Origin: Comamonas odontotermitis
GTDB taxonomy: Bacteria > Pseudomonadota > Gammaproteobacteria > Burkholderiales > Burkholderiaceae_C
Length of the DNA stretch: 38,817 nucleotides
Direction: 5' to 3'
NCBI RefSeq assembly: GCF_014207855.1
Contig: NZ_JACHKZ010000035.1
Location: 1 to 38,817 of the forward strand
Shown here: piece after piece, positions 17,715 through 25,143 of the stretch
Position numbering within the stretch: position 1 is the first letter of the stretch
Layout: the number at the start of each line of letters is the position of its first letter
The notes under the pieces: model-generated
The model's input: only the letters and a program-made list of their open reading frames with translations
Database searches by the model: none
What the model was told of the DNA's origin: nothing
Made by a program: the position numbers and the translations under genes

Positions 17715-19145
17715 ATGAACGCTGCTGTTCGTTTCAACCCTGCTGATTCCGCGATTGCCGATATTTCCCTGGCCGACTGGGGCCGCAAGGAAATCAGGAT
17801 CGCCGAAACCGAAATGCCCGGCCTGATGGCCATCCGCGAAGAGTTCGCTGCAGCGCAGCCCCTCAAGGGCGCCCGCATCACCGGCTCGCTGCACATGACG
17901 ATCCAGACCGCCGTGCTGATCGAGACACTCAAGGCGCTGGGTGCCGATGTGCGCTGGGCTTCGTGCAATATCTTCTCGACGCAGGACCACGCCGCCGCCG
18001 CCATTGCCGCGACTGGCACGCCCGTCTTTGCCATCAAGGGCGAATCGCTCAAGGACTACTGGGATTACACCCACGCGATCTTTGAATTTGGCGACAAGGG
18101 CGCCGAAGGCGAAGGCCCAAACATGATTTTGGACGACGGCGGTGATGCCACCATGCTGATGCACCTGGGCAAGAAGGCCGAGAAGGACCTGTCCGTGCTG
18201 GCCAACCCCACGAGCGAAGAGGAAAAAATCGTTTTTACCGCCATCAAGGCCAAGCTGGCTGTCGATGCTACCTGGTACAGCCGCAAGTCGGCCCAGATCA
18301 TGGGCGTGACCGAGGAAACCACCACCGGCGTGCACCGCTTGAACGAAATGTCGGCCAAGGGCACTTTGTTGTTCCGCGCGATCAATGTGAACGATTCGGT
18401 GACCAAGTCCAAGTTCGACAACCTGTACGGCTGCCGCGAGTCGCTGGTGGACGGCATCAAGCGCGCCACCGATGTGATGATCGCCGGCAAGGTGGCCTGC
18501 GTGGCTGGTTATGGCGATGTGGGCAAGGGTTCGGCCCAGGCACTGCGCGCGCTGTCGGCCCAGGTGTGGGTGACCGAGATCGATCCGATCAACGCCCTGC
18601 AAGCCGCCATGGAAGGCTACAAGGTCGTGACCATGGAATACGCTGCCGACAAGGCAGACATCTTTGTGACCACCACCGGCAACAAGGACATCATCCGCCA
18701 TGAGCACATGGCTGCGATGAAGGACCAGGCCATCGTCTGCAACATCGGCCACTTCGACAACGAAATCGACGTGGCGTCGATCGAGAAGTACCAGTGGGAA
18801 GAAGTCAAGCCACAGGTCGACCAGATTACCTTCCCCGACGGCAAGAAGATCACCCTGCTGGCCAAGGGCCGCCTCGTGAACCTGGGTTGCGCCACGGGCC
18901 ACCCCAGCTTCGTGATGTCGTCTTCGTTCGCCAACCAGACCATCGCCCAGATCGAGCTGTTCACCAAGCCAGAAGCCTACGAAGTAGGCAAAGTCTATGT
19001 GCTGCCCAAGATTCTGGACGAAAAGGTGGCACGCCTGCACCTCAAGAAGGTGGGCGCGATGCTGACCGAGCTGACCGACGAACAAGCGGCCTATATCGGC
19101 GTGAAGAAGGAAGGCCCTTACAAGCCTGAAACATACCGCTATTGA
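17715..19145 (+). CDS. ahcY: Adenosylhomocysteinase
   Basis: Cytosolic NAD+-dependent enzyme that splits S-adenosylhomocysteine to adenosine and homocysteine, relieving product inhibition of methyltransferases. 476 aa, as usual for the long proteobacterial form. Visible signatures: [52 protein letters not shown]-binding [11 protein letters not shown] and the C-terminal KPETYRY. TGGAG lies 7 nt before ATG 17715; the frame is open further upstream but inside the riboswitch. tlyA and metF follow on the same strand, so SAH recycling and methyl-group supply are grouped. A stem-loop after the stop may limit read-through. Confidence 0.98.
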   Translation: MNAAVRFNPADSAIADISLADWGRKEIRIAETEMPGLMAIREEFAAAQPLKGARITGSLHMTIQTAVLIETLKALGADVRWASCNIFSTQDHAAAAIAATGTPVFAIKGESLKDYWDYTHAIFEFGDKGAEGEGPNMILDDGGDATMLMHLGKKAEKDLSVLANPTSEEEKIVFTAIKAKLAVDATWYSRKSAQIMGVTEETTTGVHRLNEMSAKGTLLFRAINVNDSVTKSKFDNLYGCRESLVDGIKRATDVMIAGKVACVAGYGDVGKGSAQALRALSAQVWVTEIDPINALQAAMEGYKVVTMEYAADKADIFVTTTGNKDIIRHEHMAAMKDQAIVCNIGHFDNEIDVASIEKYQWEEVKPQVDQITFPDGKKITLLAKGRLVNLGCATGHPSFVMSSSFANQTIAQIELFTKPEAYEVGKVYVLPKILDEKVARLHLKKVGAMLTELTDEQAAYIGVKKEGPYKPETYRY

Positions 19146-19158
19146 GCTTCAGACTGCA

Positions 19159-19192
19159 TTGCACCGTTCTTTCATAGAGAAAGACGGTGCAA
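19159..19192 (+). terminator. Strong stem-loop after ahcY
   Basis: TTGCACCGT-CTTTC pairs with GAAAG-ACGGTGCAA (14 bp with one bulged T at 19168) around ATAGA. It starts 13 bp past the ahcY stop. It is followed by AAAATC rather than a U-tract, so it may stabilise the mRNA 3' end or act only as a weak terminator. Confidence 0.5.
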
Positions 19193-19193
19193 A

Positions 19194-19283
19194 AATCATG
19201 GCTATTGGCGATTGTTTAGAGCTGATTTCAGATGTGAATCCATCTGTATTAGCTGCTAGTGAACGCCAACTGCTATCAAAATG
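19194..19283. repeat. MITE-like element with imperfect terminal inverted repeats
   Basis: AAATCATGGCTATTGGCG at the left end (from 19194) is an imperfect inverted copy of CGCCAACTGCTATCAAAAT at the right end (to about 19282). The element is about 90 bp and non-coding. Related TGCTATxAAAA sequences lie at 26613-26664 and 32303-32352. It sits directly before the tlyA Shine-Dalgarno. Confidence 0.45.
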
Positions 19284-19297
19284 AGAGAGGATTGCGC

Positions 19298-20506
19298 ATG
19301 CGCGCTGATGTGTTTTTGGTGGATGCGGGCCTCGCATCAACGCGCTCGCAGGCGCAGCGGTTGATTGCGTCTGGCGTGCAGTGGCGCACCACGGTGCTGG
19401 CGCCATGGATCAAGGTTGCCAAGAATGGCGACGAGATTCCCGCGGGTGCCGAAGTGCAGTTGCTGGATGCCTCGGAAGCCAAGTACATCTCGCGCGGCGG
19501 CCTCAAGCTCGAAGGCGCGCTGGCGGCAACCGGCATTGCGGTAAAAGGCCTGCGCTGCCTCGATGTGGGCCAGAGCACAGGAGGCTTTACCGACTGTCTG
19601 CTGCAGGCGGGCGCTGCCCAGGTCATCGGTGTCGATGTGGGGCAGGGCCAGTTGCATGAGCGGCTGCGCAGCGATGCGCGCGTGGTCTGCGTTGAAGGCT
19701 TCAACGCGCGTTCGCTGACTCCGGAATCACTGCAGGCGGCGTGTGATGAAGCCCTTTGCGAAATCGTTGAAGAGCAAGAGGACAACGACACCCAGCCCGT
19801 GGCGCCCTATGCATGGATGCGCAATGGCGGCCAGGTGAGCGACGATTACGACGACAGCGATGACGCCAAGGAGCAGGAGATCGAGGATTTCAAGGCCGAG
19901 CGTAGCGCCAAGGCGCGAGCGCGGGTGGATGGAACGGCGCCTGTGGAGCGTCGCCGCAGGCCCGGCACTGAAAATGTGGACATCACACCCGCTTTCGATA
20001 TGGTGACGGGCGATGTGTCGTTCATCTCGCTCACCTTGGTGCTTCCCGCTGTGGCGCGCGTGCTCAAACCCCATGGTCAGTTGCTGATGCTGGTCAAGCC
20101 TCAGTTTGAACTGCAGCCCGGACAGATTGGCAAGGGCGGCATTGTGCGCGATAAAGCCTTGTACGCTGAGGTGGAGCAGCGCATCCGTGATTGCCTCACG
20201 GACCAGGGCCTCACCGTCAAACAATGGCTCGATTCGCCCATTGAAGGCGGCGATGGCAACCACGAGTTTTTTGTACATGCCCAGCAGGGCGCGGACATCA
20301 AGGCGCCTGCAGTAGCCGGTACCAGCACCGATGCGGCAGAGTCCGATGAACCCAGGCCCGCGGTGAAGAAGGCCGCCAAACGCCCCTCACGTGCCGACAT
20401 GCGTGCCAAGCGTGAAAAGCAGGAGCTGTACGAGGACCCCGAGGTGGCCAGTTTTGGCCAGCCCGGCCCCGCGCGTGCCAAGCAGAAAAAGCGCAACGAG
20501 CGCTGA
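19298..20506 (+). CDS. tlyA: TlyA-family rRNA 2'-O-methyltransferase with an acidic insertion
   Basis: An S4-domain (residues 1-60) plus FtsJ-like methyltransferase. Mycobacterial TlyA methylates 16S C1409 and 23S C1920. The AdoMet motif is LDVGQSTGGFTD (88-99) and GVDVGQGQLH. The Lys-Asp-Lys-Glu residues expected for 2'-O-methylation are visible as K70, D239, K267 and E323. The product is 402 aa, while typical members are 240-280. The excess is an acidic then basic insertion at about 147-231 (with EEQEDNDTQ, DDYDDSDDAKEQE and RRRRPG) and a basic tail from about 331. GAGAGG lies 7-8 nt before ATG 19298. It lies between ahcY and metF. Whether this is a TlyA ortholog or a haemolysin-A paralog is unproven. 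Confidence 0.88.
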   Translation: MRADVFLVDAGLASTRSQAQRLIASGVQWRTTVLAPWIKVAKNGDEIPAGAEVQLLDASEAKYISRGGLKLEGALAATGIAVKGLRCLDVGQSTGGFTDCLLQAGAAQVIGVDVGQGQLHERLRSDARVVCVEGFNARSLTPESLQAACDEALCEIVEEQEDNDTQPVAPYAWMRNGGQVSDDYDDSDDAKEQEIEDFKAERSAKARARVDGTAPVERRRRPGTENVDITPAFDMVTGDVSFISLTLVLPAVARVLKPHGQLLMLVKPQFELQPGQIGKGGIVRDKALYAEVEQRIRDCLTDQGLTVKQWLDSPIEGGDGNHEFFVHAQQGADIKAPAVAGTSTDAAESDEPRPAVKKAAKRPSRADMRAKREKQELYEDPEVASFGQPGPARAKQKKRNER

Positions 20507-20541
20507 TCCATCACACCGACAAGACAAAGAGCAGGACGGTC

Positions 20542-21369
20542 ATGACATTTCCCATCAGCTTTGAATTTTTCCCGCCCAAGACGCCCGAGGGTGCGCAGAA
20601 GCTGCGCGGCGTACGCCAGGATCTGTATACGCGAAAACCACAGTTCTGCTCCGTCACCTACGGTGCAGGCGGCTCCACGCAGGAGGGCACCTTTGGCGTG
20701 GTCAAGGCAATTTTGGGAGAAGGCGTGGATGCTGCGTCGCACTTCTCATGCGTGGGTGCAACCAAGGCCAGCGTGCGCGCGCAGCTGCAGCAGCTCAAGG
20801 ACATGGGCGTCAAGCGTCTGGTGGCTTTGCGCGGCGATCTGCCCAGCGGCTATGGTTTGGGCGGAGAGTTCCACTATGCCAGCGATCTGGTGGCATTTAT
20901 CAGACAGGAATTCGGCAATGACTTCCACATCGAAGTGGCGGCCTACCCGGAAATGCATCCGCAGTCGCGCAGCCCGGAGGCCGACCTGCAGGCCTTCATC
21001 ACCAAGGTGAAAGCGGGTGCCGACTCGGCCATCACGCAGTACTTTTTCAATGCCGATGCGTTTTGCAGATTTCAAGATGATTTACAAAAACGCGGTGTCG
21101 ACGTTCCGGTCATCCCAGGTATTATGCCGATCACCGGATCAACGCAGCTGATGCGTTTTTCCGATGCCTGTGGCGCAGAAATCCCCCGCTGGATCCGTCT
21201 GCGCCTGCAAGGCTTTGGCGATGATGTTGCCAGCATCCGCTCCTTTGGGCTGGATGTGGTGACGCAGATGTGCGAAGAGCTGCGCCGCAGAGGAGCGGTC
21301 GGCCTGCACTTTTACACGATGAACCAAAGCGCCGCCACACTGGCGATCTGCGACCGCCTGGGGCTGTAA
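20542..21369 (+). CDS. metF: 5,10-methylenetetrahydrofolate reductase
   Basis: Cytosolic FAD enzyme that makes 5-methyltetrahydrofolate for methionine synthesis. 275 aa, the normal bacterial size, as a single TIM barrel. Catalytic Glu8 lies in SFEFFPPKT. Other family blocks are SVTYGAGGST, LRGDLPSGYG, EVAAYPEMHP, ITQYFFNAD and PGIMPITG. It begins 35 bp after tlyA. It completes a methyl-cycle group with ahcY (methionine regeneration and homocysteine release). Confidence 0.97.
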   Translation: MTFPISFEFFPPKTPEGAQKLRGVRQDLYTRKPQFCSVTYGAGGSTQEGTFGVVKAILGEGVDAASHFSCVGATKASVRAQLQQLKDMGVKRLVALRGDLPSGYGLGGEFHYASDLVAFIRQEFGNDFHIEVAAYPEMHPQSRSPEADLQAFITKVKAGADSAITQYFFNADAFCRFQDDLQKRGVDVPVIPGIMPITGSTQLMRFSDACGAEIPRWIRLRLQGFGDDVASIRSFGLDVVTQMCEELRRRGAVGLHFYTMNQSAATLAICDRLGL

Positions 21370-21416
21370 GCGCCACTGCCTTGGCTCGCAGCGCAGTGGC
21401 TATCAGCGCTGCATGC

Positions 21417-22364
21417 ATGCCCAGGGAGTTGCTGTTGCCACCATTGTTACCATCCATTTCGCCCAGCTGCCGCCGCCTGTTGGTTGCCATGGGCGCGGCG
21501 CTTCTGGCCAATGGTTGCGTACACGCGCCCGTGGATGGGGATGGCAACAACGCACAGGCGGCTGCAGACACCGCGCTTGCCGCGCCCAGCCCACAGGCAC
21601 ATCCAGGCGCTGGTGCAACAATGCCGCCGCCGCTTGCCGAGTTATCCGCGCCGCCTGCACTGCCGGCTGCCGCAGAGTCAGCGGCAATCTCCGCGCCTGC
21701 CACGGATGCTGCTGCAGCTTCTCCTGCACCCGACAGCGCAGGGGATCGCACTGCCGGTCTTTTTGACGAACGCCGTGGCCTGGGCCTGGCGCTGCCGCCA
21801 TCGGGGCAGCTTGGCAGCGGAGACAGCCGTTCACGGCGCTGGGACGTTCCTGATATTCCCGATACCCTCCGGCAGGATCCCTATCGCGCGAGCGATCAGC
21901 AGGGCATGGCTTCCTGGTACGGCGGCCAGTTTCACGGACGCAAAACGGCCAACGGCGAGCGCTTCAACAAGGAAGGCTTCACCGCCGCCCACAAGACTCT
22001 GCCTTTTGGTACCCAGATCTGCGTGCGCAGCATGGTGACAGGCAAAACGGTGGTGGTGCGCATCAACGACCGCGGCCCCTACTCAGGTGATCGCATCATC
22101 GACCTCAGCCAGGGTGCTGCGCAGGAGTTGGGCATGCTGGGCCTGGGGATCAAGCCGGTCGAGCTGTGGACGCTGGACGACGATGCAGACCGGTGCCCCT
22201 CGTTTGTGACGGCCGCAGGCCGCAGTGGAGGGCGCCTGGCTGCACCTGCAGGCCGAGGCAGCAAATCCACCGTGGCGCGAGACAAAAATACCGGTCGCGT
22301 GAAGGCAACGGTACCCGCCAGAGCCAGCAAACCCGCGCCCAAGGCGGCACAGAAGCGCCGTTAA
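21417..22364 (+). CDS. rlpA: RlpA-like septal-ring lipoprotein (double-psi beta-barrel)
   Basis: An outer-membrane lipoprotein related to RlpA, a lytic transglycosylase that cleaves peptidoglycan glycans lacking stem peptides. From ATG 21417 the product is 315 aa. The N-terminal hydrophobic stretch ends in LLANGC, making Cys34 the likely lipidated residue; a shorter start at Met25 would also work. An Ala/Pro-rich linker follows (about 40-150). The DPBB domain (about 160-250) includes GMASWYGGQFHGRKTANGE, AAHKTLPFGT and INDRGPY. The SPOR domain of E. coli RlpA is absent; instead there is a Lys/Arg/Ala-rich tail. It lies 47 bp after metF. Confidence 0.85.
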   Translation: MPRELLLPPLLPSISPSCRRLLVAMGAALLANGCVHAPVDGDGNNAQAAADTALAAPSPQAHPGAGATMPPPLAELSAPPALPAAAESAAISAPATDAAAASPAPDSAGDRTAGLFDERRGLGLALPPSGQLGSGDSRSRRWDVPDIPDTLRQDPYRASDQQGMASWYGGQFHGRKTANGERFNKEGFTAAHKTLPFGTQICVRSMVTGKTVVVRINDRGPYSGDRIIDLSQGAAQELGMLGLGIKPVELWTLDDDADRCPSFVTAAGRSGGRLAAPAGRGSKSTVARDKNTGRVKATVPARASKPAPKAAQKRR

Positions 22365-22376
22365 AAACAATAGCAA

Positions 22377-22401
22377 CCATTGCATGCCTGCCATGCAATG
22401 G
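22377..22401. terminator. Perfect 10-bp hairpin between convergent rlpA and rlmJ
   Basis: CCATTGCATG (22377-22386) and CATGCAATGG (22392-22401) surround the 5-nt loop CCTGC. It stands between two converging genes and probably ends transcription from both sides, although neither side has a clear U-tract. Confidence 0.55.
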
Positions 22402-22420
22402 CGCCATATTCAATCCAATA

Positions 22421-23308
22421 TCAGTCGCCGCCGCTTTCGAGCGTGTATCCGGCGTTGCTGTCTTGCTGCAGCAGCTCTGCCATCTGGGGCAGGGCTTGTT
22501 TCAACTGGTCTTGCAGCACATACGGCGGGTTGATGACGAACATGCCGCTGGCGGGCAGGCCGGGGCGTTTTTCATCGCCCTGGCGCATGGCGGCAGTGAT
22601 CTTGCTGGATTTGACCGTCAACTCTGCATTCAGCCAGCTCTTGCCTGCCTTGTTGGCCAAGGTCTTGAGGCGGCGCGGCAGGTCGTGCGCTTCCTGGCGC
22701 GGGATGATCGGGTACCAGACGGCGTAGGTTCCTGTGGGAAAGCGCTGCAGGCTGTCCGTCACCATGTCCAGCACACGGCCGTAGTCGCTCTTCAATTCAT
22801 AGCTGGGGTCGCACAGCACCAGTGCGCGGCGCGATGGCGGAGGCAGAAATTTTTTGACGCCGTCAAAACTATCTTCCATCAGTACCTGCACCTGCCGGCC
22901 GGCTCGGAGCTGGGCGATATTGCCCGAGAGCGATCGGAAATCGGTAGGGTGCAGCTCAAACAGCTTGAGCTTGTCGTGCTCGCGCAGCAGGCGCTGCGTG
23001 ATGAAGGGCGAGCCCGGGTAGACCTTGACCGTGGTGCCATGGTTGAAGGCAGCCACCATGTCCACATAGTCCTGGAGCAGCGGGCACAGGTTTTCCGCAC
23101 CTTCCAGGCGGAAGATGCCCTCATTCGCCTCAGCACTGGTGGTGGCGTAATCGCCATCCAGCCGGTACAGCCCGGCACCGGCATGGGTGTCCAGCACCGC
23201 CAGCGCAGCGTCCTTTTGCGTGAGGTATTGCAAGATGGCAATCAAGGTCGTGTGCTTGAGCACATCGGCATGGTTGCCGGCATGGAAGGCGTGGCGGTAA
23301 CTGAACAT
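22421..23308 (-). CDS. rlmJ: 23S rRNA (adenine2030-N6)-methyltransferase
   Basis: AdoMet-dependent methyltransferase that modifies A2030 of 23S rRNA in E. coli. 295 aa from ATG 23308 (MFSYRHAFHAGNHADVLKH), the classic N-terminus; the upstream open frame is not supported. AdoMet-binding region is LDTHAGAGLY. The catalytic motif reads DPSYE, where E. coli RlmJ and most N6-adenine enzymes have DPPYE. FVINPPYVL ends the core. The gene is convergent with rlpA. Confidence 0.94.
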   Translation of the reverse strand: MFSYRHAFHAGNHADVLKHTTLIAILQYLTQKDAALAVLDTHAGAGLYRLDGDYATTSAEANEGIFRLEGAENLCPLLQDYVDMVAAFNHGTTVKVYPGSPFITQRLLREHDKLKLFELHPTDFRSLSGNIAQLRAGRQVQVLMEDSFDGVKKFLPPPSRRALVLCDPSYELKSDYGRVLDMVTDSLQRFPTGTYAVWYPIIPRQEAHDLPRRLKTLANKAGKSWLNAELTVKSSKITAAMRQGDEKRPGLPASGMFVINPPYVLQDQLKQALPQMAELLQQDSNAGYTLESGGD

Positions 23309-23413
23309 AGGGCGCCAATGGTAGCGATCTTGGGGGCTGCAACCGGTCCAAAGGGGCATGTTGACACCTTTGAACAGGTTCTTTAACCCCTGGCCTGCAA
23401 CGTGAATGGGTAC

Positions 23414-23442
23414 TTTACGGCAGCCGCCGAAGCTTTTATAAT
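23414..23442 (+). promoter_or_regulatory. Promoter of rplM-rpsI
   Basis: TTTACG (23414-23419), a 17-bp spacer, then a perfect TATAAT (23437-23442). It lies about 190 bp upstream of the rplM start. Confidence 0.72.
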
Positions 23443-23447
23443 GGAGG

Positions 23448-23631
23448 GCTTCGCAGCGATTTATGGGTCCCGCGGCGAAGCATGGCCGTCTTGTGCAGAC
23501 ATCTGCGCGAGCCAGCCATATCCCCGCCTAAGAGGCTTCCTGTACCGGCAATCCATAGGGCTGCCGGTATCAAGAAGAAGCACCGACCGCGGAAAAGGGC
23601 CTGCCAAACCCTCTATTGAAAGAGAAATCTC
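23448..23631 (+). promoter_or_regulatory. Structured 5' leader of rplM
   Basis: A leader of about 180 nt from the predicted start site to the rplM ATG. Hairpin 1: GCTTCGC (23448-23454) with GCGAAGC (23475-23481). Hairpin 2: TACCGGCA (23543-23550) with TGCCGGTA (23562-23569), 11-nt loop. Ribosomal-protein leaders often bind the encoded protein; that such control acts here is inference. No obvious reading frame was found in the leader. Confidence 0.5.
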
Positions 23632-24060
23632 ATGTCTACATTCAGCGCAAAACCCGCTGAGGTGCAACACGAGTGGTTTGTGATTGACGCCACCGATAAG
23701 GTGCTCGGACGTGTCGCCAGCGAAGTGGCACTCCGTCTGCGCGGCAAGCACAAGGCCATTTACACACCTCACGTTGACACCGGTGACTACATTGTCATCA
23801 TCAACGCCTCCAAGCTCAAGGTCACTGGTACCAAGAACATGGACAAGGTGTACTACCGTCACTCGGGTTTCCCTGGCGGCATCACGGCAACCAATTTCCG
23901 TGACCTGCAAGCCAAGTTCCCCGGCCGCGCTCTGGAGAAGGCTGTCAAGGGCATGCTGCCCAAGGGTCCTCTGGGCTACGCCATGATCAAGAAGCTGAAG
24001 GTCTACGGTGGTGCTGAGCATCCTCACACCGCTCAACAGCCTAAAGTGCTGGATATCTAA
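23632..24060 (+). CDS. rplM: Ribosomal protein L13
   Basis: An early-assembling protein of the 50S subunit, 142 aa, exactly the usual length. Family signatures: [48 protein letters not shown], and the C-terminal [18 protein letters not shown]. It is the first gene of a two-gene operon with rpsI, which begins 11 bp later. Confidence 0.99.
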   Translation: MSTFSAKPAEVQHEWFVIDATDKVLGRVASEVALRLRGKHKAIYTPHVDTGDYIVIINASKLKVTGTKNMDKVYYRHSGFPGGITATNFRDLQAKFPGRALEKAVKGMLPKGPLGYAMIKKLKVYGGAEHPHTAQQPKVLDI

Positions 24061-24071
24061 GGAGTCTTGAG

Positions 24072-24464
24072 ATGATTGGTGATTGGAACAATGGCACCGG
24101 CCGTCGCAAGTCTAGCGTCGCCCGTGTGTTTCTGAAGAAGGGCTCCGGCAAGATCACTGTGAATGGCAAAGACATTCAGCAGTACTTCGGCCGTGAAACC
24201 TCCATCATGATCGCAAAGCAGCCTCTGGTGCTGACCGGCAATGTCGAAGCTTTCGACATTCAGGTCAATGTGCACGGCGGCGGTGAATCCGGCCAGGCCG
24301 GTGCTACCCGCCACGGCATCACCCGCGCTCTGATCGACTACGATGCAGCACTGAAGCCACAGCTGAGCCAAGCCGGCTATGTGACCCGTGATGCACGTGA
24401 AGTTGAGCGTAAGAAGGTCGGTCTGCGTTCTGCACGCCGCGCAAAGCAGTTCTCCAAGCGTTAA
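24072..24464 (+). CDS. rpsI: Ribosomal protein S9
   Basis: A 30S subunit head protein whose C-terminal tail reaches the P-site tRNA. 130 aa. Signatures: [41 protein letters not shown], and the basic tail that ends KQFSKR. AAGGAG precedes ATG 24072. A strong terminator follows at 24484. Confidence 0.99.
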   Translation: MIGDWNNGTGRRKSSVARVFLKKGSGKITVNGKDIQQYFGRETSIMIAKQPLVLTGNVEAFDIQVNVHGGGESGQAGATRHGITRALIDYDAALKPQLSQAGYVTRDAREVERKKVGLRSARRAKQFSKR

Positions 24465-24483
24465 TTGCTGGCTACTTGCCTCC

Positions 24484-24511
24484 AAAAACCGTCCCTCGGG
24501 GCGGTTTTTTT
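24484..24511 (+). terminator. Rho-independent terminator after rpsI
   Basis: AAAAACCG with CGGTTTTT, extended by a CCC/GGG stem, followed by a T run of seven. It ends the rplM-rpsI operon 20 bp after the stop. The remaining gap up to erpA (24512-24681) holds no clear gene; a promoter for erpA is expected there but none stands out. Confidence 0.9.
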
Positions 24512-24681
24512 ATGTCCGCACCATCGCTGCAGCCTGCATTTCAGGCACCCGGCCCATACAGGCGGTCTGCGTGGCCCAATTCCCACACTGCGATTGGCGT
24601 CACCGCTGGCGCTGCAGCGCCGCAATCCCGATTGCGGTACCATCCTTTTCAACTATTCGATATTGACTGGAGTCGTCTCCC

Positions 24682-25047
24682 ATGAGCGAAGTTGCTGAAA
24701 CCTCTGTGGCAGAAATGCCCGCCCCCATCGTCTTCACCGACAGTGCAGCGGCCAAGGTGGCTGACCTGATTGCCGAAGAAGGCAACCCCGATCTGAAGCT
24801 GCGCGTGTTCGTGCAAGGCGGCGGCTGCTCGGGATTCCAGTATGGCTTTACCTTTGATGAAATCGCCAATGACGACGACACCACCATGACCAAGAATGGT
24901 GTGTCGTTGCTGATCGACGCGATGAGCTACCAGTACCTGCTGGGTGCCGAGATCGACTACAAGGAAGACCTGCAGGGCGCGCAGTTCGTGATCAAGAACC
25001 CGAACGCCACCACCACCTGCGGCTGCGGCTCAAGCTTCTCGGTATAA
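24682..25047 (+). CDS. erpA: Iron-sulfur cluster insertion protein ErpA
   Basis: A-type Fe-S carrier that delivers clusters to apo-proteins, including isoprenoid-synthesis enzymes. 121 aa. The three ligand cysteines are present: Cys49 in GGGCSGF, and Cys113 and Cys115 in [10 protein letters not shown] short Ala/Glu-rich N-terminal extension precedes the core, as in other beta-proteobacteria. GGAG lies about 8 nt before the ATG. It follows rplM-rpsI but behind its terminator, so it is likely a separate unit, and it has its own terminator at 25110. Confidence 0.96.
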   Translation: MSEVAETSVAEMPAPIVFTDSAAAKVADLIAEEGNPDLKLRVFVQGGGCSGFQYGFTFDEIANDDDTTMTKNGVSLLIDAMSYQYLLGAEIDYKEDLQGAQFVIKNPNATTTCGCGSSFSV

Positions 25048-25109
25048 GCCACACGCTGCCCATGCAGGAAGGCGCCGCACCACACACAGCCTTCCCTTCA
25101 TCATCGACC

Positions 25110-25138
25110 AAGCCGCTGCCCGCCAGCGGCTTTTGTTT
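25110..25138 (+). terminator. Rho-independent terminator after erpA
   Basis: AGCCGCTG (25111-25118) with CAGCGGCT (25124-25131), 5-nt loop, followed by TTTGTTTTG. It ends only five bases before the next gene's ATG, so the exporter gene needs either read-through or a start signal inside this hairpin. Confidence 0.85.
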
Positions 25139-25143
25139 TGCCT

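Noticed and set aside
19159..19192. Standard rho-independent terminator after ahcY
   Set aside because: The stem is excellent but followed by AAAATC, not a U-tract; kept only as a hairpin of moderate confidence.
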